From contig JAISLI010000050.1 of NCBI GenBank assembly GCA_031291035.1, positions 1-64,000 on the forward strand: a stretch of DNA of 64,000 nucleotides. The letters are read 5' to 3'. Within the stretch, counting starts at the first letter, position 1. Each line of letters starts with the position of its first letter. A program made the translations under genes and the position numbers. The notes below the pieces were generated by a model. That model was given only the letters and a program-made list of their open reading frames with translations, was not told the DNA's origin and did no database searches. The stretch is from Desulfovibrio sp. Its GTDB lineage: Bacteria; Desulfobacterota; Desulfovibrionia; Desulfovibrionales; Desulfovibrionaceae. Shown here in pieces: positions 13,787 through 23,660 of this stretch.

Positions 13787-14599
13787 ATGTTAAAAATTCG
13801 CCATTCGTTGCATGGCATTCCGGTACTGATTTGCCTGGTCGCGAGTGTGTTTTTGGGCTGTGAACGGGCTTCTGTCGGGAGGGACGATGATGATGTCGCC
13901 TTGGCCCGTGCGGCTGTTGCGCAGCGCGACTGGCCGCTTGCCGAGAGGCTCTTGCGCAGATCTCTGCGCACGGAGCAGGAGCCGGACAGGCGATGGGAAG
14001 TCTGGAACATGCTTTTGGCATCGGTCAATGCTGAAGACGAGGAGCCGCGGCTCAGTCTGGAGTACCTTGAAGTCATGCTGGAGGAGTTTTCCGAAAATGA
14101 GTCGCGGACCAAGACCATTTTGGAGCGCATGGGCCGTTGCGCGGAAATGCTGCGCCGTTTTTCCCGCGCGGCGGACATCTGGAGCTCCTACATCTGGCTT
14201 GCCGACCTTGGGCCTGAGGAAATGGTGAACGGCTACCGCCACCTTGCCCAGGCGCATTTCAGCAGACGGCAGTTCGAAGCCGGTGAGGATGTGCTGCAGC
14301 AGTGTCTTTCCCTGTCCCTGTCCGATCACGATAAAATTTTATGTATGTACGATATTGCGGATCAGAACATGGCGCGCCAATGTTGGCAGGAAGTTGCCGG
14401 GATATCACGGCAACTTCTGGACAGCAACCCGGACGGGAAAATGAGGGGCCTTGCCTCCTATCTGCTGGCTGACGCACTGGAACAGCTGGGACGCGGCAAA
14501 GAGGCTCTGGAGCTGTTTGAGCAGGCCCGTGCGGACTATCCCAATCCCGCAGTTATTGATAATCGCATTGCGTTCTTACGTAAAAAAATCAGACGCTAG
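13787..14599 (+). CDS. TPR-repeat lipoprotein
   Basis: [29 protein letters not shown] lipobox; repeated helical TPR-like segments ([35 protein letters not shown]). Confidence 0.75.
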   Translation: MLKIRHSLHGIPVLICLVASVFLGCERASVGRDDDDVALARAAVAQRDWPLAERLLRRSLRTEQEPDRRWEVWNMLLASVNAEDEEPRLSLEYLEVMLEEFSENESRTKTILERMGRCAEMLRRFSRAADIWSSYIWLADLGPEEMVNGYRHLAQAHFSRRQFEAGEDVLQQCLSLSLSDHDKILCMYDIADQNMARQCWQEVAGISRQLLDSNPDGKMRGLASYLLADALEQLGRGKEALELFEQARADYPNPAVIDNRIAFLRKKIRR

Positions 14600-14712
14600 C
14601 TGTTTCCCGCCGCGCTTGCCGACGTCGCCTTGACGGTCAAGACCGCGCCTGTTACTATGTCTAAGCGGATATACTTCGTCACAAACGGTAATCTCAAGCG
14701 TAAGTCGCTCTT

Positions 14713-14828
14713 GAGCAGTTCACGAATGAAACAAGTGAACCGCTCCGCAAGGATTTGCTTGCAAATCCTTGTCGCGAAACAGGAGCAGGCGGGCTTTGTC
14801 CGACGTAGGCGAACTGTTTCAAGCGTTA
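14713..14828 (+). repeat. Dispersed triple-hairpin repeat, family B, copy 2
   Basis: gcagttcacgaatgaaacaagtgaaccgctccgcAAGGATTTGCttGCAAATCCTTgtcgcgaaacaggagcaggcgggctttgtccgacgtaggcgaactgtttcaagcgtta. Confidence 0.88.
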
Positions 14829-14854
14829 GAGCAATTTCATTTTGAAATTGCTCT
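14828..14854. repeat. Near-perfect hairpin AGAGCAATTTCA-TTT-TGAAATTGCTCT linking B and A elements
   Basis: 12-bp perfect inverted repeat with 3-nt loop, read directly. Confidence 0.9.
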
Positions 14855-14952
14855 GGCGGCGGGGCGGATGCACCGCCGCCCGCCCATGAGGCGCAGGCGA
14901 AACCGCGTTTCGCCGTAAAGCGCCGAAGGGAGCGTTTCAAAAGCAAAATGCT
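14855..14952. repeat. Dispersed repeat, family A, copy 1 (fused to B copy 2)
   Basis: ggcggcggggcggatgcaccgccgcc...gcgaaaccgcgtttcgccgtaaagcgccgaagggagcgtttcaaaagcaaaatgct. Confidence 0.85.
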
Positions 14953-15075
14953 GGCCGGGCGGCCGGCCCGCGCAAGCGCAAAACATGTGCGCGGGCGTCC
15001 GTGCGAACCATCCGGGATGACCGCGCTGCCGGTTCGCCGCAAAACGGGATAGGCCGCACGGGAGCGGAAGGAATC

Positions 15076-15642
15076 ATGTCTCTTTCATTTTCGTTGAGCG
15101 AAGAAGACAAGCAATATCTTTCACGTCTGGCCCGACAGTCAATACAAAGCGCCTTCGACAAAACGCCCGCCGCCGCGCCCGCGCCGTTCGACGCGGCGGT
15201 GAACGGCTCTCTGCGCAGAAATCTGGGATCTTTTGTCACGCTCTCCATCAATCACCGTCTCAGGGGGTGCATCGGCACCATCATGGGCAGCGAGCCGCTC
15301 TATGCCAATGTCTGGCGCATGGCGCGCGCGGCCGCCTTTGAAGACCGGCGCTTTCCTCCCCTCGCGCCGGAAGAATGGGCCAAGGCCGATGTGGCCATTT
15401 CCGTACTGGATGAACTTACGCCCTGCTCCGCGCCGGATGCCGTGGAAGTGGGACGGCACGGTCTCGTTCTGCAATACGGCGGCCGCGGCGGAGTTTTTCT
15501 GCCACAGGTACCGGTGGAGCAGGGCTGGGACCGTCTGACCTATCTGGATCAGCTTTGCCTCAAGGCCGGTCTTCCGCCCGGCACTTGGCGCAAACAGGAG
15601 GCGCGGCTGTTCTGGTACGAAGCGTTGGTGTTTCCGGCCTGA
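15076..15642 (+). CDS. amrA: AMMECR1-domain protein (AmmeMemoRadiSam system protein A)
   Basis: [78 protein letters not shown]. Confidence 0.88.
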   Translation: MSLSFSLSEEDKQYLSRLARQSIQSAFDKTPAAAPAPFDAAVNGSLRRNLGSFVTLSINHRLRGCIGTIMGSEPLYANVWRMARAAAFEDRRFPPLAPEEWAKADVAISVLDELTPCSAPDAVEVGRHGLVLQYGGRGGVFLPQVPVEQGWDRLTYLDQLCLKAGLPPGTWRKQEARLFWYEALVFPA

Positions 15643-15699
15643 CCGCCGGATTTCGCATCCGCCGTTTCAACCGTTCAAGTCTGCTAGGGCCTGTTGGCA

Positions 15700-16329
15700 C
15701 TAATGACCTTGCCTGCCGAGCCAGCCAACAATCGCCGCCGTCAGGCCAGATTTCACAATGTCCGCGAAAATAAAGGGGAAAAAGCCTTTGGCCGCGGCAT
15801 CCATCAGCGTAACCGGCTGTCCGGCGGATTCAAGCCAGCCCCATAGCCAGAGCGTGCCCGGCGTGAGTACAAAAACGGCGTCGCAGACAAAGATGGCTCC
15901 CCACATTGGGAACCAGCGGCAACGGGCGGGGTTGGCGGCAAACAAGTTCAGCGCCGCCCCTTCAAGGACAAAACCCAGAAGATACCCGGCAGTCGGCCCG
16001 GCAAAGACGGCCAGGCCACCCAGACCGCTGACAGTCCAAGGCGCGCCGAGGGCAATGCAGGCGGCATACGTGGCCACGGAAGCCCCGCCCCATCCCCGGC
16101 CCATGGTCACGGCGGCAGCCGCCACGCCGAATGTCTGCAGGGACAAGGGAACCGGCGTAAAGGGCAGCGGAATGGCGACCCGCGAACACAACCCGATGCC
16201 CGCCGCCGCCGCGAACATAAGACACAGGCGGCCGATGGGGCTCATGCCGTCACGCCAGTCGTAAAAAGACCGGCGGCCGCGCCCCGCCAGATCAATCCAT
16301 CCCTGCCAGACATGCGTCACAGAATACAT
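15700..16329 (-). CDS. bioY: Biotin transporter BioY
   Basis: GLCSRVAIPLPFTPVPLSLQTFGVAAAAVTMGRGWGG; GGLAVFAGPTAGYLLGFVLEGA; RBS aaggagaacacga before ATG. Confidence 0.9.
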   Translation of the reverse strand: MYSVTHVWQGWIDLAGRGRRSFYDWRDGMSPIGRLCLMFAAAAGIGLCSRVAIPLPFTPVPLSLQTFGVAAAAVTMGRGWGGASVATYAACIALGAPWTVSGLGGLAVFAGPTAGYLLGFVLEGAALNLFAANPARCRWFPMWGAIFVCDAVFVLTPGTLWLWGWLESAGQPVTLMDAAAKGFFPFIFADIVKSGLTAAIVGWLGRQGH

Positions 16330-16407
16330 TCGTGTTCTCCTTATAGCGTCTGATATTGTGTTTCGACACAGCGAGTTGGCGGGCCAGGACAAGCAAGCGG
16401 CGTCTCC

Positions 16408-17927
16408 TCAATCCTTTGTCATGGCGCGCAACGTGATATTCATAGGCTTTTTCGTCACGCCGTGGGCAAAAAATGTTTTTGCAAGACAGGAACCAAAATT
16501 CTCCTTGGGATGGGGCCACCGTGTCGTCGGCACAAGGATGACGACATTGGTTTCCCCGTGTGCCTCGGCCTCCCGCACGTCACTAACCCACCGGTTGATA
16601 ACCGCCATGTGGTATGGCGTTCCGACGCCTTGCATAAAAGGACGTTCCGGATTGGAACTTTCAATAAAAAGCAGGGCCAACACCGCGGGCGCCAGCGAGC
16701 GCAGCACGCGGACATCGGTGAGCAGATAGGCGGCACTGTATAAAAAACACAAAAGCAAAGAAAAAAACACGCCGATGGCGGCTTCAATTCTGCCTGTCAA
16801 CATTGCTGTGGTGTGCGCGGATATGAATGAAGCAGCACGCTCATCATGAGAATGGCGACCAGTGTTATGCAAAAAATTTCCAACATGCGGGAATCATCGG
16901 TTTGCCATCCGCTTGTCATGAATTTCCAGATAAAACGCGCAAGGCACCCGGAACAGACAAGAGCGGCGACAATAACGAACGCAATATTCAGTTGCGCCCA
17001 CAGTTGGCCGAAAGCGGCGAGAGCCATGTCGAAGTGCCATTCATTCAGGCGGACGCGGCCGTATCGGCCGCCCAGCATGTCCAGCGCCGCGGCCAGAATC
17101 CAGAAAACGACAATGGTGAGCAGCATACCGTCAAATGTCGTGAGCGATTGCACAAAGGAACGCATTTTTGCGGACAGTTTTTTTTTCGGCTGACGCCACA
17201 GACGCAGCAAAAGGGTGGAAACGGCATGGCCGCAGGCGATGGCGCTGGCGCATGTCATAGAAAATTGCGCAAGGAAGACGCCGAGCGCGAAAAAGCCCTT
17301 TGTCAACGTGTTCCCGGCGAGTATGTCTTTTCCCGTAAATTGTCCGTGAATGACATAGAGCGCCAGGGCGCAGTTGAGTACGGCGGGGAATACATAAAAC
17401 GCGGATGCCGTGATGCAGTAAGTGTGAAATAAAAAAAGATTATCGTGCGGACGGGATTTGAGCAGACAAAAACTGCATACGGCGAAGGCCAGCGTCAGGA
17501 AGAGCGCCATGCTCCGTTCATTGAGCATGTCCGCAAGGCAGATGTATATCACAACACAGAGGGAGGTGGTAAAAAAGGCCATGAACAATGCGTGGCTTTG
17601 TACCGCTGCCTCAACATAATTTCCCGTAAAGGAGTAAAGGATGGAGGCGAGCCAGCCCATCAGAGGTTGCAGGACTTCAGGAAATATCCTCGCCGGATTC
17701 CAGCGGGTGAGGGAGGGAAACAGGTCGCGGAACTGGGAAAAGTAGGTCCAGTCGTCGCCGCTCCGTGGGGGGAGAGGCATAACCTCTGTATACAGCCAGA
17801 CAATATGGCAGAAAAACAGCAGGCCAAGGCAGAGCGGAATTACCGGATTCCCCTTTGGGCCGCTTGAGAGATTTTTTGAGAAATGTACTGTGGCAAGTTT
17901 CGATGGCACCATGATATGGCAATTCAA
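16408..17927 (-). pseudogene. Multi-TM membrane protein gene interrupted by a frameshift near 16800-16840
   Basis: Upstream ORF 16797..17927 (TM-rich) ends ...LVAILMMSVLLHSYPRTPQQC*; the continuing TM-rich frame ...SAHTTAMLTGRIEAAIGVFFSLLLCFLYSAAYLL lies in the overlapping -1 frame ORF 16408..16872. Confidence 0.65.
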
Positions 17928-18107
17928 CTTTATAATAGAACAATATTCTGAAACAATGCCAAAGATAATTTGAGAGTTTTTGTTGTGTTACCGCTTGCAA
18001 TAACTGAGATTAAATTCAGATTCAAAAAAGGTGACGGCGTAAAAATACTCCTTATCCCGCGCTCAGTCAAGTTCGCGGCCTACCAGACGCATAAAGCGGG
18101 CCGGGCT

Positions 18108-19286
18108 TCAGTACACGGGCATCGCCGTATCCACTTCCCGCGCCCAGGCGTTCATGCCGCCCCTGAGGTTGAGCATTCGTCCGGGGTAGCCCTCTTCGCG
18201 CAGCATCTCAATCGCGAGGGCGCTTTTTTCGCCCACCTTGCACACAAAAATCGCGTCGTGCGCGGGGGATATCTCGTCCATGCGCCGGGCGAGCTGTTTG
18301 AGGGGGATGGATTTCGCGCCGGGAAGGACGCTGATTTTCAATTCTTCCGGAAGACGCACGTCTATGATCTGTGGCTTCGCTCCGCCCGCGAGGAGCGCCT
18401 TCAGTTCCTTCGGGCCTATTTCTTCAACCGGTTCTTCCAGCGGCGCGCGGCGGGAGCCGCAGAACCGCTCATAATCCGTCAGTTCCCGGATTCGCGGATG
18501 TTCGCCGCACAGCGGGCAGGCCGCGCTTCGGGGGATGTCAAATGTATGGAAGCGCATGGTCCAGGCGTCGAAGGCGAGCAGTTTGTTGATGAGCGGCGAG
18601 GAGCCGCTCAAAATCAGCTGAATTGCCTCCGTTGCCTGTATGCCGCCCACAATGCACGGCAGAACGCCGAGGATGCCTCCCTCCCCGCAGGTGGGCACAT
18701 CTTCCGGCGCGGGCGGTTCCGGCATCAGGCAGCGCAGGCATCCGCCGCGCCGGGCATCGAAGACTGTGGCCTGCCCCTCGAATTGATAGACCGCGCCGTA
18801 AACGTCAGGTTTGCCCAGCAGGGCGCAGGCGTCGTTGATCAGATAGCGCGCGGCGAAATTGTCCGTGCCGTCCACAATGATGTCGAAGTCCCTGAATATG
18901 TCCAGGGCATTGGCGCTGGAGAGGGTCTCATTGAGGGCGGTGACGCGGACATGGGGATTGATGCGGTGAATGCCCTCTCTCGCGGAGTCGGCTTTCGGCC
19001 GCCCGATGTCCTCCGTGCCGTGGATGATCTGCCTCTGGAGATTGCTCTCGTCCACGTCGTCGTTGTCGATAATGCCGATATGGCCCACACCGGCCGCGGC
19101 CAGATACATGGCGGCGGGTGAACCCAGCCCGCCGGCTCCCACAAGCAGCACGCCGCCGCCCTTCAGTTTTTTCTGGCCCGTCAGGCCGACTTCCGGGAGC
19201 AGGAGATGGCGGCTGTAGCGCAGTATTTCCTTCCGGTCCAGTTCCGGAGGAACAGCCTTCGGCGGCGCGACGGCGGTTTTTTTCAT
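18108..19286 (-). CDS. moeB: MoeB/ThiF/HesA-family adenylyltransferase with C-terminal rhodanese domain
   Basis: RYSRHLLLPEVGLTGQKKLKGGGVLLVGAGGLGSPAAMYLAAAGVGHIGIIDNDDVDESNLQRQIIH; CLRCLMPE and CPLCGEH; C-terminal IIDVRLPEELKISVLPGAKSIPL rhodanese. Confidence 0.92.
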   Translation of the reverse strand: MKKTAVAPPKAVPPELDRKEILRYSRHLLLPEVGLTGQKKLKGGGVLLVGAGGLGSPAAMYLAAAGVGHIGIIDNDDVDESNLQRQIIHGTEDIGRPKADSAREGIHRINPHVRVTALNETLSSANALDIFRDFDIIVDGTDNFAARYLINDACALLGKPDVYGAVYQFEGQATVFDARRGGCLRCLMPEPPAPEDVPTCGEGGILGVLPCIVGGIQATEAIQLILSGSSPLINKLLAFDAWTMRFHTFDIPRSAACPLCGEHPRIRELTDYERFCGSRRAPLEEPVEEIGPKELKALLAGGAKPQIIDVRLPEELKISVLPGAKSIPLKQLARRMDEISPAHDAIFVCKVGEKSALAIEMLREEGYPGRMLNLRGGMNAWAREVDTAMPVY

Positions 19287-20032
19287 GGCCGGTCCCCGAT
19301 CCAGATAAGGCTTGCCTGGCGACCGCATGTTTTTTCTCTTCTGTAGGAGAAGAAAAGGTCGCTGTTGTCCGCCGTGCAGAGATCAATACCGTAAATGTGG
19401 CGTTCCGCGAGCCCCGCTTCGAGAAGTTGCGATCTTGTAAGCCCCCAGAGATCCACGGTTCCGGACGCGGAGTCAAACCAGCGCCTGAAAGATTTCCCCC
19501 ACTCCGCGTCAAAATTGACGAACTCCGCCCGGGGAGGGGAAAGGCTTGGCCCCCGCACCGCCAGCACGTCCCCGGGGTCAAGCCCGTAGCGGCGGCAGAA
19601 GCGCTCCGTGCCGGAAACGGGAAAGGCGCGGCGGTTGCCCCGCCATCCCACATGCAGGGCCGCTATATACTCGCCGCTTCTGTGGGCGAGCAGCAGGGGC
19701 TGGCAGTCCGCCGTCCGTATCAGCAGGGCAAGGCCGCGCCGCCTTGTGGCGAGCCCGTCGCCCCTGTCCGTTTGGCCGGCATGCGGCGAGGTTCTCCAGT
19801 GGACAGGCGCGGGTTCAAAAATAATCTCGTCGCCGTGAACCTGCTCAAGTTCCGCCATCGGGCCGACGTCCAGAATACGGCGCAGGGATTCGCGGTTGGC
19901 CGCGACGCGGGCGGGATCATCCCCCGCGCTGAAGGCAATGTTGCCGCCCCGGCGCGTCTGGAAGGCGCAATGGACATTGGCGATTCCGGGGAACGTAAAG
20001 GGAATATAGCGTATGCTCCTGTTTTTCATCAA
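19283..20032 (-). CDS. pgeF: Peptidoglycan editing factor PgeF / multicopper polyphenol oxidase (YfiH) family
   Basis: LEQVHGDEI; DGLATRRRGLALLIRTADCQPLLLAHRSGEYIAALHVGWRGNR; CTADNSDLFFSYRREKTCGRQASLIW. Confidence 0.92.
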   Translation of the reverse strand: MMKNRSIRYIPFTFPGIANVHCAFQTRRGGNIAFSAGDDPARVAANRESLRRILDVGPMAELEQVHGDEIIFEPAPVHWRTSPHAGQTDRGDGLATRRRGLALLIRTADCQPLLLAHRSGEYIAALHVGWRGNRRAFPVSGTERFCRRYGLDPGDVLAVRGPSLSPPRAEFVNFDAEWGKSFRRWFDSASGTVDLWGLTRSQLLEAGLAERHIYGIDLCTADNSDLFFSYRREKTCGRQASLIWIGDRP

Positions 20033-20093
20033 AAATTCCTTAAATCATTATATGGGGGGAAGCGCGAAACGCATGGGGGCCGCGGGCGGGTTT

Positions 20094-20729
20094 TCAGGGA
20101 CGGGTTTTCCAGAAACGTTTTTCCGTGCAGACATAGTGTACCGGCTGATCCCAGGCCTCGGCCGGCAGGCTTTCGACAAACTGAAATTCGAAGCATATCC
20201 CCACACACCGGAAATCCGTCAGGCGGCGCAAAAACCTGTCGTAGTAGCCGCCGCCGAAGCCAAGTCGCGTGCCCTGTTTGTCAAAGGCGAGTCCCGGCAC
20301 GACCAGAATGTCCGGCCTGAATGTTTTGCCGGTCTCCTCCGCGCCGAAACCCGGCAGGTTTTCCGGCGGCTCGCGCAGGCCGAAGGCGGCGGGAACGAGT
20401 TGCGCCAGACTCCCGCAAGGGACAAAATCCATGACGCCGGATTCGCGGCGGCGAACGCGGGGCAGGTAGACCGCGCGGCCGCTTGCCCAGGCGTTTTCCA
20501 TCAGCATGTCCACGGAAAGTTCGTCCTGACGGGCCGCATACAGGGCCACGGAACGCGCGTTTTTCCAGTACGCGGTGTCCGCCAGCCGGGCCTGGGCCCT
20601 CCGACCGCGCTTCCGGGCGATGTCCGGCGGCTGGTTTTCGCGCAGCATGCGCATGCGGCGGCGCAGGATGATTTTTTCCGCGGCGGCCGGGGATGATTCC
20701 GGCACGGCGGATTCAGGATTCCGCGGCAT
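20094..20729 (-). CDS. 5-formyltetrahydrofolate cyclo-ligase
   Basis: Central LVVPGLAFDKQGTRLGFGGGYYDRFLRRL and C-terminal WDQPVHYVCTEKRFW. Confidence 0.9.
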   Translation of the reverse strand: MPRNPESAVPESSPAAAEKIILRRRMRMLRENQPPDIARKRGRRAQARLADTAYWKNARSVALYAARQDELSVDMLMENAWASGRAVYLPRVRRRESGVMDFVPCGSLAQLVPAAFGLREPPENLPGFGAEETGKTFRPDILVVPGLAFDKQGTRLGFGGGYYDRFLRRLTDFRCVGICFEFQFVESLPAEAWDQPVHYVCTEKRFWKTRP

Positions 20730-20776
20730 GGCCTCCCCTTTTCACGCGGCAGAAATTGTGGCACAGTCGCCCGCGG

Positions 20777-20800
20777 CGGATCCGTTGCGCAACGGATCCG
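20777..20800. other. 24-bp perfect palindrome CGGATCCGTTGCGCAACGGATCCG in a divergent intergenic region
   Basis: Read directly; lies between the 5-FCL gene (minus) and the phosphoesterase gene (plus). Confidence 0.9.
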
Positions 20801-20833
20801 GAACGTCCTCTTTTATACAAAGGATATCCTGTT

Positions 20834-21520
20834 ATGCCAAGCGCCAATATGCCTGAACAACTGTGGGTTGTCGTGGGGGACATTCATGACGACGCCTCCC
20901 TTTTCGCCCGGATTCCTGAACTGGAAAAAGCCGCGGGAATTCTCGTCACAGGGGATTTGACCATTGTGGGCGGCGTGAAAAAGGCGGAGGCCGTCATGGA
21001 GGAGCTGCGGCGGAGCGGCAAGCCGGTTTTGGCGCAGATCGGCAATATGGACAGGCCGGAGGTTGACCGCTGGCTCACGGAACAGGGAATAAACCTCCAT
21101 GCCCGCACCCGCGAACTGGCGCCGGGAATCGCCGTTTTCGGCGCCGGCGCCTCGACGCGGACCCCTTTCGGCACGCCCAGCGAATTCCCCGAATCCGCCT
21201 ATGAGGACTGGCTGAAAGAGTGTTGGCGCGAGGCCAAAAAATATCCGCACACCGTTCTGGTGTCGCACAATCCCCCCAGAGGAACAGCTTGCGACGTCAT
21301 CCCCGGCAATGCGCACGTAGGTTCCGCGGTTGTGCGGGTCTTTCTGGAAGAAGCCCGGCCCGACGTCTGCCTGTGCGGGCATATCCACGAAGCGCGGGCG
21401 GCGGACAGGGTAGGGCGCACGGCAGTGGTCAACCCCGGTCCGCTCGCCGAAGGGGGGTACGCGCTGCTGCGCTTCGATACCTCCGGTTTGACGGCTGAGT
21501 TGCGGACTCTCGCGCTCTGA
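20834..21520 (+). CDS. Metallophosphoesterase (YfcE/DR1281-like)
   Basis: VVVGDIHDDASLFARIPEL; GDLTIVGG; GNMDRPEVDRWL; SHNPPRGT; CGHIHEARAADRVGRTAVVNPGPL. Confidence 0.85.
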   Translation: MPSANMPEQLWVVVGDIHDDASLFARIPELEKAAGILVTGDLTIVGGVKKAEAVMEELRRSGKPVLAQIGNMDRPEVDRWLTEQGINLHARTRELAPGIAVFGAGASTRTPFGTPSEFPESAYEDWLKECWREAKKYPHTVLVSHNPPRGTACDVIPGNAHVGSAVVRVFLEEARPDVCLCGHIHEARAADRVGRTAVVNPGPLAEGGYALLRFDTSGLTAELRTLAL

Positions 21521-21634
21521 AAAATTTTTGTCCGGAGTACTGGACGAATCTCCGGAAGGTCTTAGTTATACAGCACGCGGGCGAAATACTCCGCGCGCGG
21601 CTGAAAAATTGATTTTTCCCCGGAGGATTCAGAT

Positions 21635-23545
21635 ATGTCCAAAATCATCGGTATTGACCTCGGCACGACAAACTCATGCGTGTATGTGATGGAGGGCAAA
21701 GACCCGAAGTGCATCACCAACCCCGAAGGGGGCCGCACAACGCCCTCGGTGGTGGCTTTTACCGACAAGGAGCGTCTGGTCGGCGAAATCGCCAAGCGCC
21801 AGGCGGTGACAAACCCCCGGCGCACCATATTCGCAATCAAGCGGCTCATGGGCCGCAAGTATGACGGCGCGGAAGTGAATCGCTGGAAAGAGCATTCCCC
21901 GTATGCCATAGCCAGGTCCGCCAATGACGACGCCGGAGTGGAGGTTGACGGGCGCACGTACAGCGCGCCTGAAATCTCCGCCATGATTCTGGCGAAGCTG
22001 AAGGCCGACGCCGAGGCCTATCTCGGCGAGCCGGTTTCCGAAGCCGTCATCACCGTGCCCGCGTATTTCAACGACGCGCAACGCCAGGCCACCAAGGACG
22101 CGGGGCGCATCGCCGGCCTTGAGGTCAAGCGTATCATCAATGAGCCCACGGCCGCCTCGCTGGCCTACGGCATGGATAAAAAGGCCAACGAAAAAATCGC
22201 CGTTTTTGACTTGGGCGGCGGCACGTTTGACATCTCCATTCTGGAGGTGGGCGATAATGTCGTGGAGGTGCGCGCCACCAACGGCGATACCTTTCTCGGC
22301 GGCGAGGATTTTGACCAGCGCGTCATCAACTGGCTGGTGGAAGAATTCAAAGGAAACAACGGCATTGATCTCTCCAAGGACAGTATGGCCCTCCAGCGTC
22401 TGAAGGAATCCGCGGAAAAAGCCAAGAAAGACCTTTCGACCTCCATGGAGACGGAGGTCAACCTGCCCTTTATCACGGCGGATCAGAACGGCCCCAAACA
22501 TCTGCTCATCAAACTTTCGCGGGCCAAACTGGAATCCCTGGTGAGCGATCTTGTTGACCGCACCATTGAACCGTGCAACAAGGCTCTGATGGACGCCGGC
22601 CTCAAGCCCGGCGAGATTGACGAGGTCATTCTTGTGGGCGGCATGACGCGCATGCCGCTGGTTCAGCAGGTGGTGGGCAAGTTTTTCGGCAAGGAGCCGA
22701 ACCGTTCCGTCAATCCCGACGAAGTGGTGGCGCGCGGCGCGGCCATTCAGGGCGGCATACTCGCGGGCGACGTGAAGGATGTGCTCCTGCTCGACGTGAC
22801 GCCGCTTTCCCTGGGCATTGAAACCATGGGCGGCGTGTTTACAAAACTTATTGAGCGCAATACCACCATCCCCACGCGCAAGAGCAATGTGTTCACCACG
22901 GCGTCGGACAATCAGCCCTCCGTGTCCATCCATGTCCTTCAGGGCGAACGGCCCATGGCCAACGACAATATGACCCTGGCCCGTTTTGATTTGACGGGCA
23001 TACCGCCGGCCCCGCGCGGCGTGCCGCAGATTGAGGTTTCCTTCGATATTGACGCCAACGGCATTGTGAATGTCTCCGCCAAGGACATGGGCACCGGCAA
23101 GGAGCAGTCCATCAAAATCACCGCGTCATCGGGTCTTTCGGAGCAGGACATCCAGCGACTGGTGCGCGAGGCGGAAACGCACGCCGGCGAAGACAAGAAA
23201 AAGCAGGAGCTCATTGAGGCCAGAAATCATGCCGACAGCCTGATTTACGGCACCGAGAAATCCCTGGCCGACCTGGGAGACAAGGCCGATGCCGCCCTCA
23301 GGGGAGATATAGAAAGCAGGGTGGCCGCTCTGCGTAAAACTGTGGAGGGCGATGACGCCGCCGCCATCAAGAGCGCCACGGATGATCTCGCCAAGGCTTC
23401 ACACAAGCTTGCCGAGCAGCTCTACCAGCAGCAGGCCCAGCAGAATGCCGGGGGCGCGGAGCGTCCGGCCGATGCCGGCCCACAGGCCCAGGCTCAGGCC
23501 GCCGATGACGTGGTGGACGCCGATTATACCGAAGTGAAGAAATAG
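21635..23545 (+). CDS. dnaK: Molecular chaperone DnaK (Hsp70)
   Basis: [61 protein letters not shown]-terminal [13 protein letters not shown]. Confidence 0.99.
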   Translation: MSKIIGIDLGTTNSCVYVMEGKDPKCITNPEGGRTTPSVVAFTDKERLVGEIAKRQAVTNPRRTIFAIKRLMGRKYDGAEVNRWKEHSPYAIARSANDDAGVEVDGRTYSAPEISAMILAKLKADAEAYLGEPVSEAVITVPAYFNDAQRQATKDAGRIAGLEVKRIINEPTAASLAYGMDKKANEKIAVFDLGGGTFDISILEVGDNVVEVRATNGDTFLGGEDFDQRVINWLVEEFKGNNGIDLSKDSMALQRLKESAEKAKKDLSTSMETEVNLPFITADQNGPKHLLIKLSRAKLESLVSDLVDRTIEPCNKALMDAGLKPGEIDEVILVGGMTRMPLVQQVVGKFFGKEPNRSVNPDEVVARGAAIQGGILAGDVKDVLLLDVTPLSLGIETMGGVFTKLIERNTTIPTRKSNVFTTASDNQPSVSIHVLQGERPMANDNMTLARFDLTGIPPAPRGVPQIEVSFDIDANGIVNVSAKDMGTGKEQSIKITASSGLSEQDIQRLVREAETHAGEDKKKQELIEARNHADSLIYGTEKSLADLGDKADAALRGDIESRVAALRKTVEGDDAAAIKSATDDLAKASHKLAEQLYQQQAQQNAGGAERPADAGPQAQAQAADDVVDADYTEVKK

Positions 23546-23556
23546 GTTTCCTTCAG

Positions 23557-23632
23557 GGAGGGGGCAATCCACCCGGCTCCTGTCTGCCGGGGCGGAGTCG
23601 GTTGGCGGATGGAGCCGGCCGTGGATTGAAAC
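23557..23632. repeat. Dispersed imperfect palindromic repeat, family C, copy 2
   Basis: ggagggggcaatccacccggctcctgtctgccggggcggagtcggttggcggatggagccggccgtggattgaaac, 11 bp after the dnaK stop. Confidence 0.8.
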
Positions 23633-23660
23633 ATGTACCGGCGAATAAATCATCCGGGAG

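Noticed and set aside
13652-13793. Protein-coding interpretation of B repeats (ARICxQILAxKQEQAGFxRRxRTVSS in several ORFs)
   Set aside because: Same peptide arises only because the DNA repeat is conserved; hairpin structure and lack of consistent start/stop argue against coding
16820-16880. Programmed -1 frameshift at ATTTTTTGC in the membrane protein gene
   Set aside because: Frame 0 remains convincingly hydrophobic for ~40 nt beyond this T-run, and codon phasing does not give an X XXY YYZ heptamer; an indel further downstream fits better
21585-21640. Sigma-32 promoter immediately upstream of dnaK (CTGAAAA...CCCC)
   Set aside because: Spacing between the candidate boxes is about 10 nt and it overlaps the RBS; not a credible promoter
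21674-22933. 419-aa minus ORF antisense to dnaK
   Set aside because: His/Gly-rich antisense frame over dnaK; a known annotation artefact type for hsp70 genes
23600-23632. CRISPR array based on GTGGATTGAAAC
   Set aside because: Only solitary copies tens of kb apart, no spacers and no cas genes; reported instead as a dispersed palindrome
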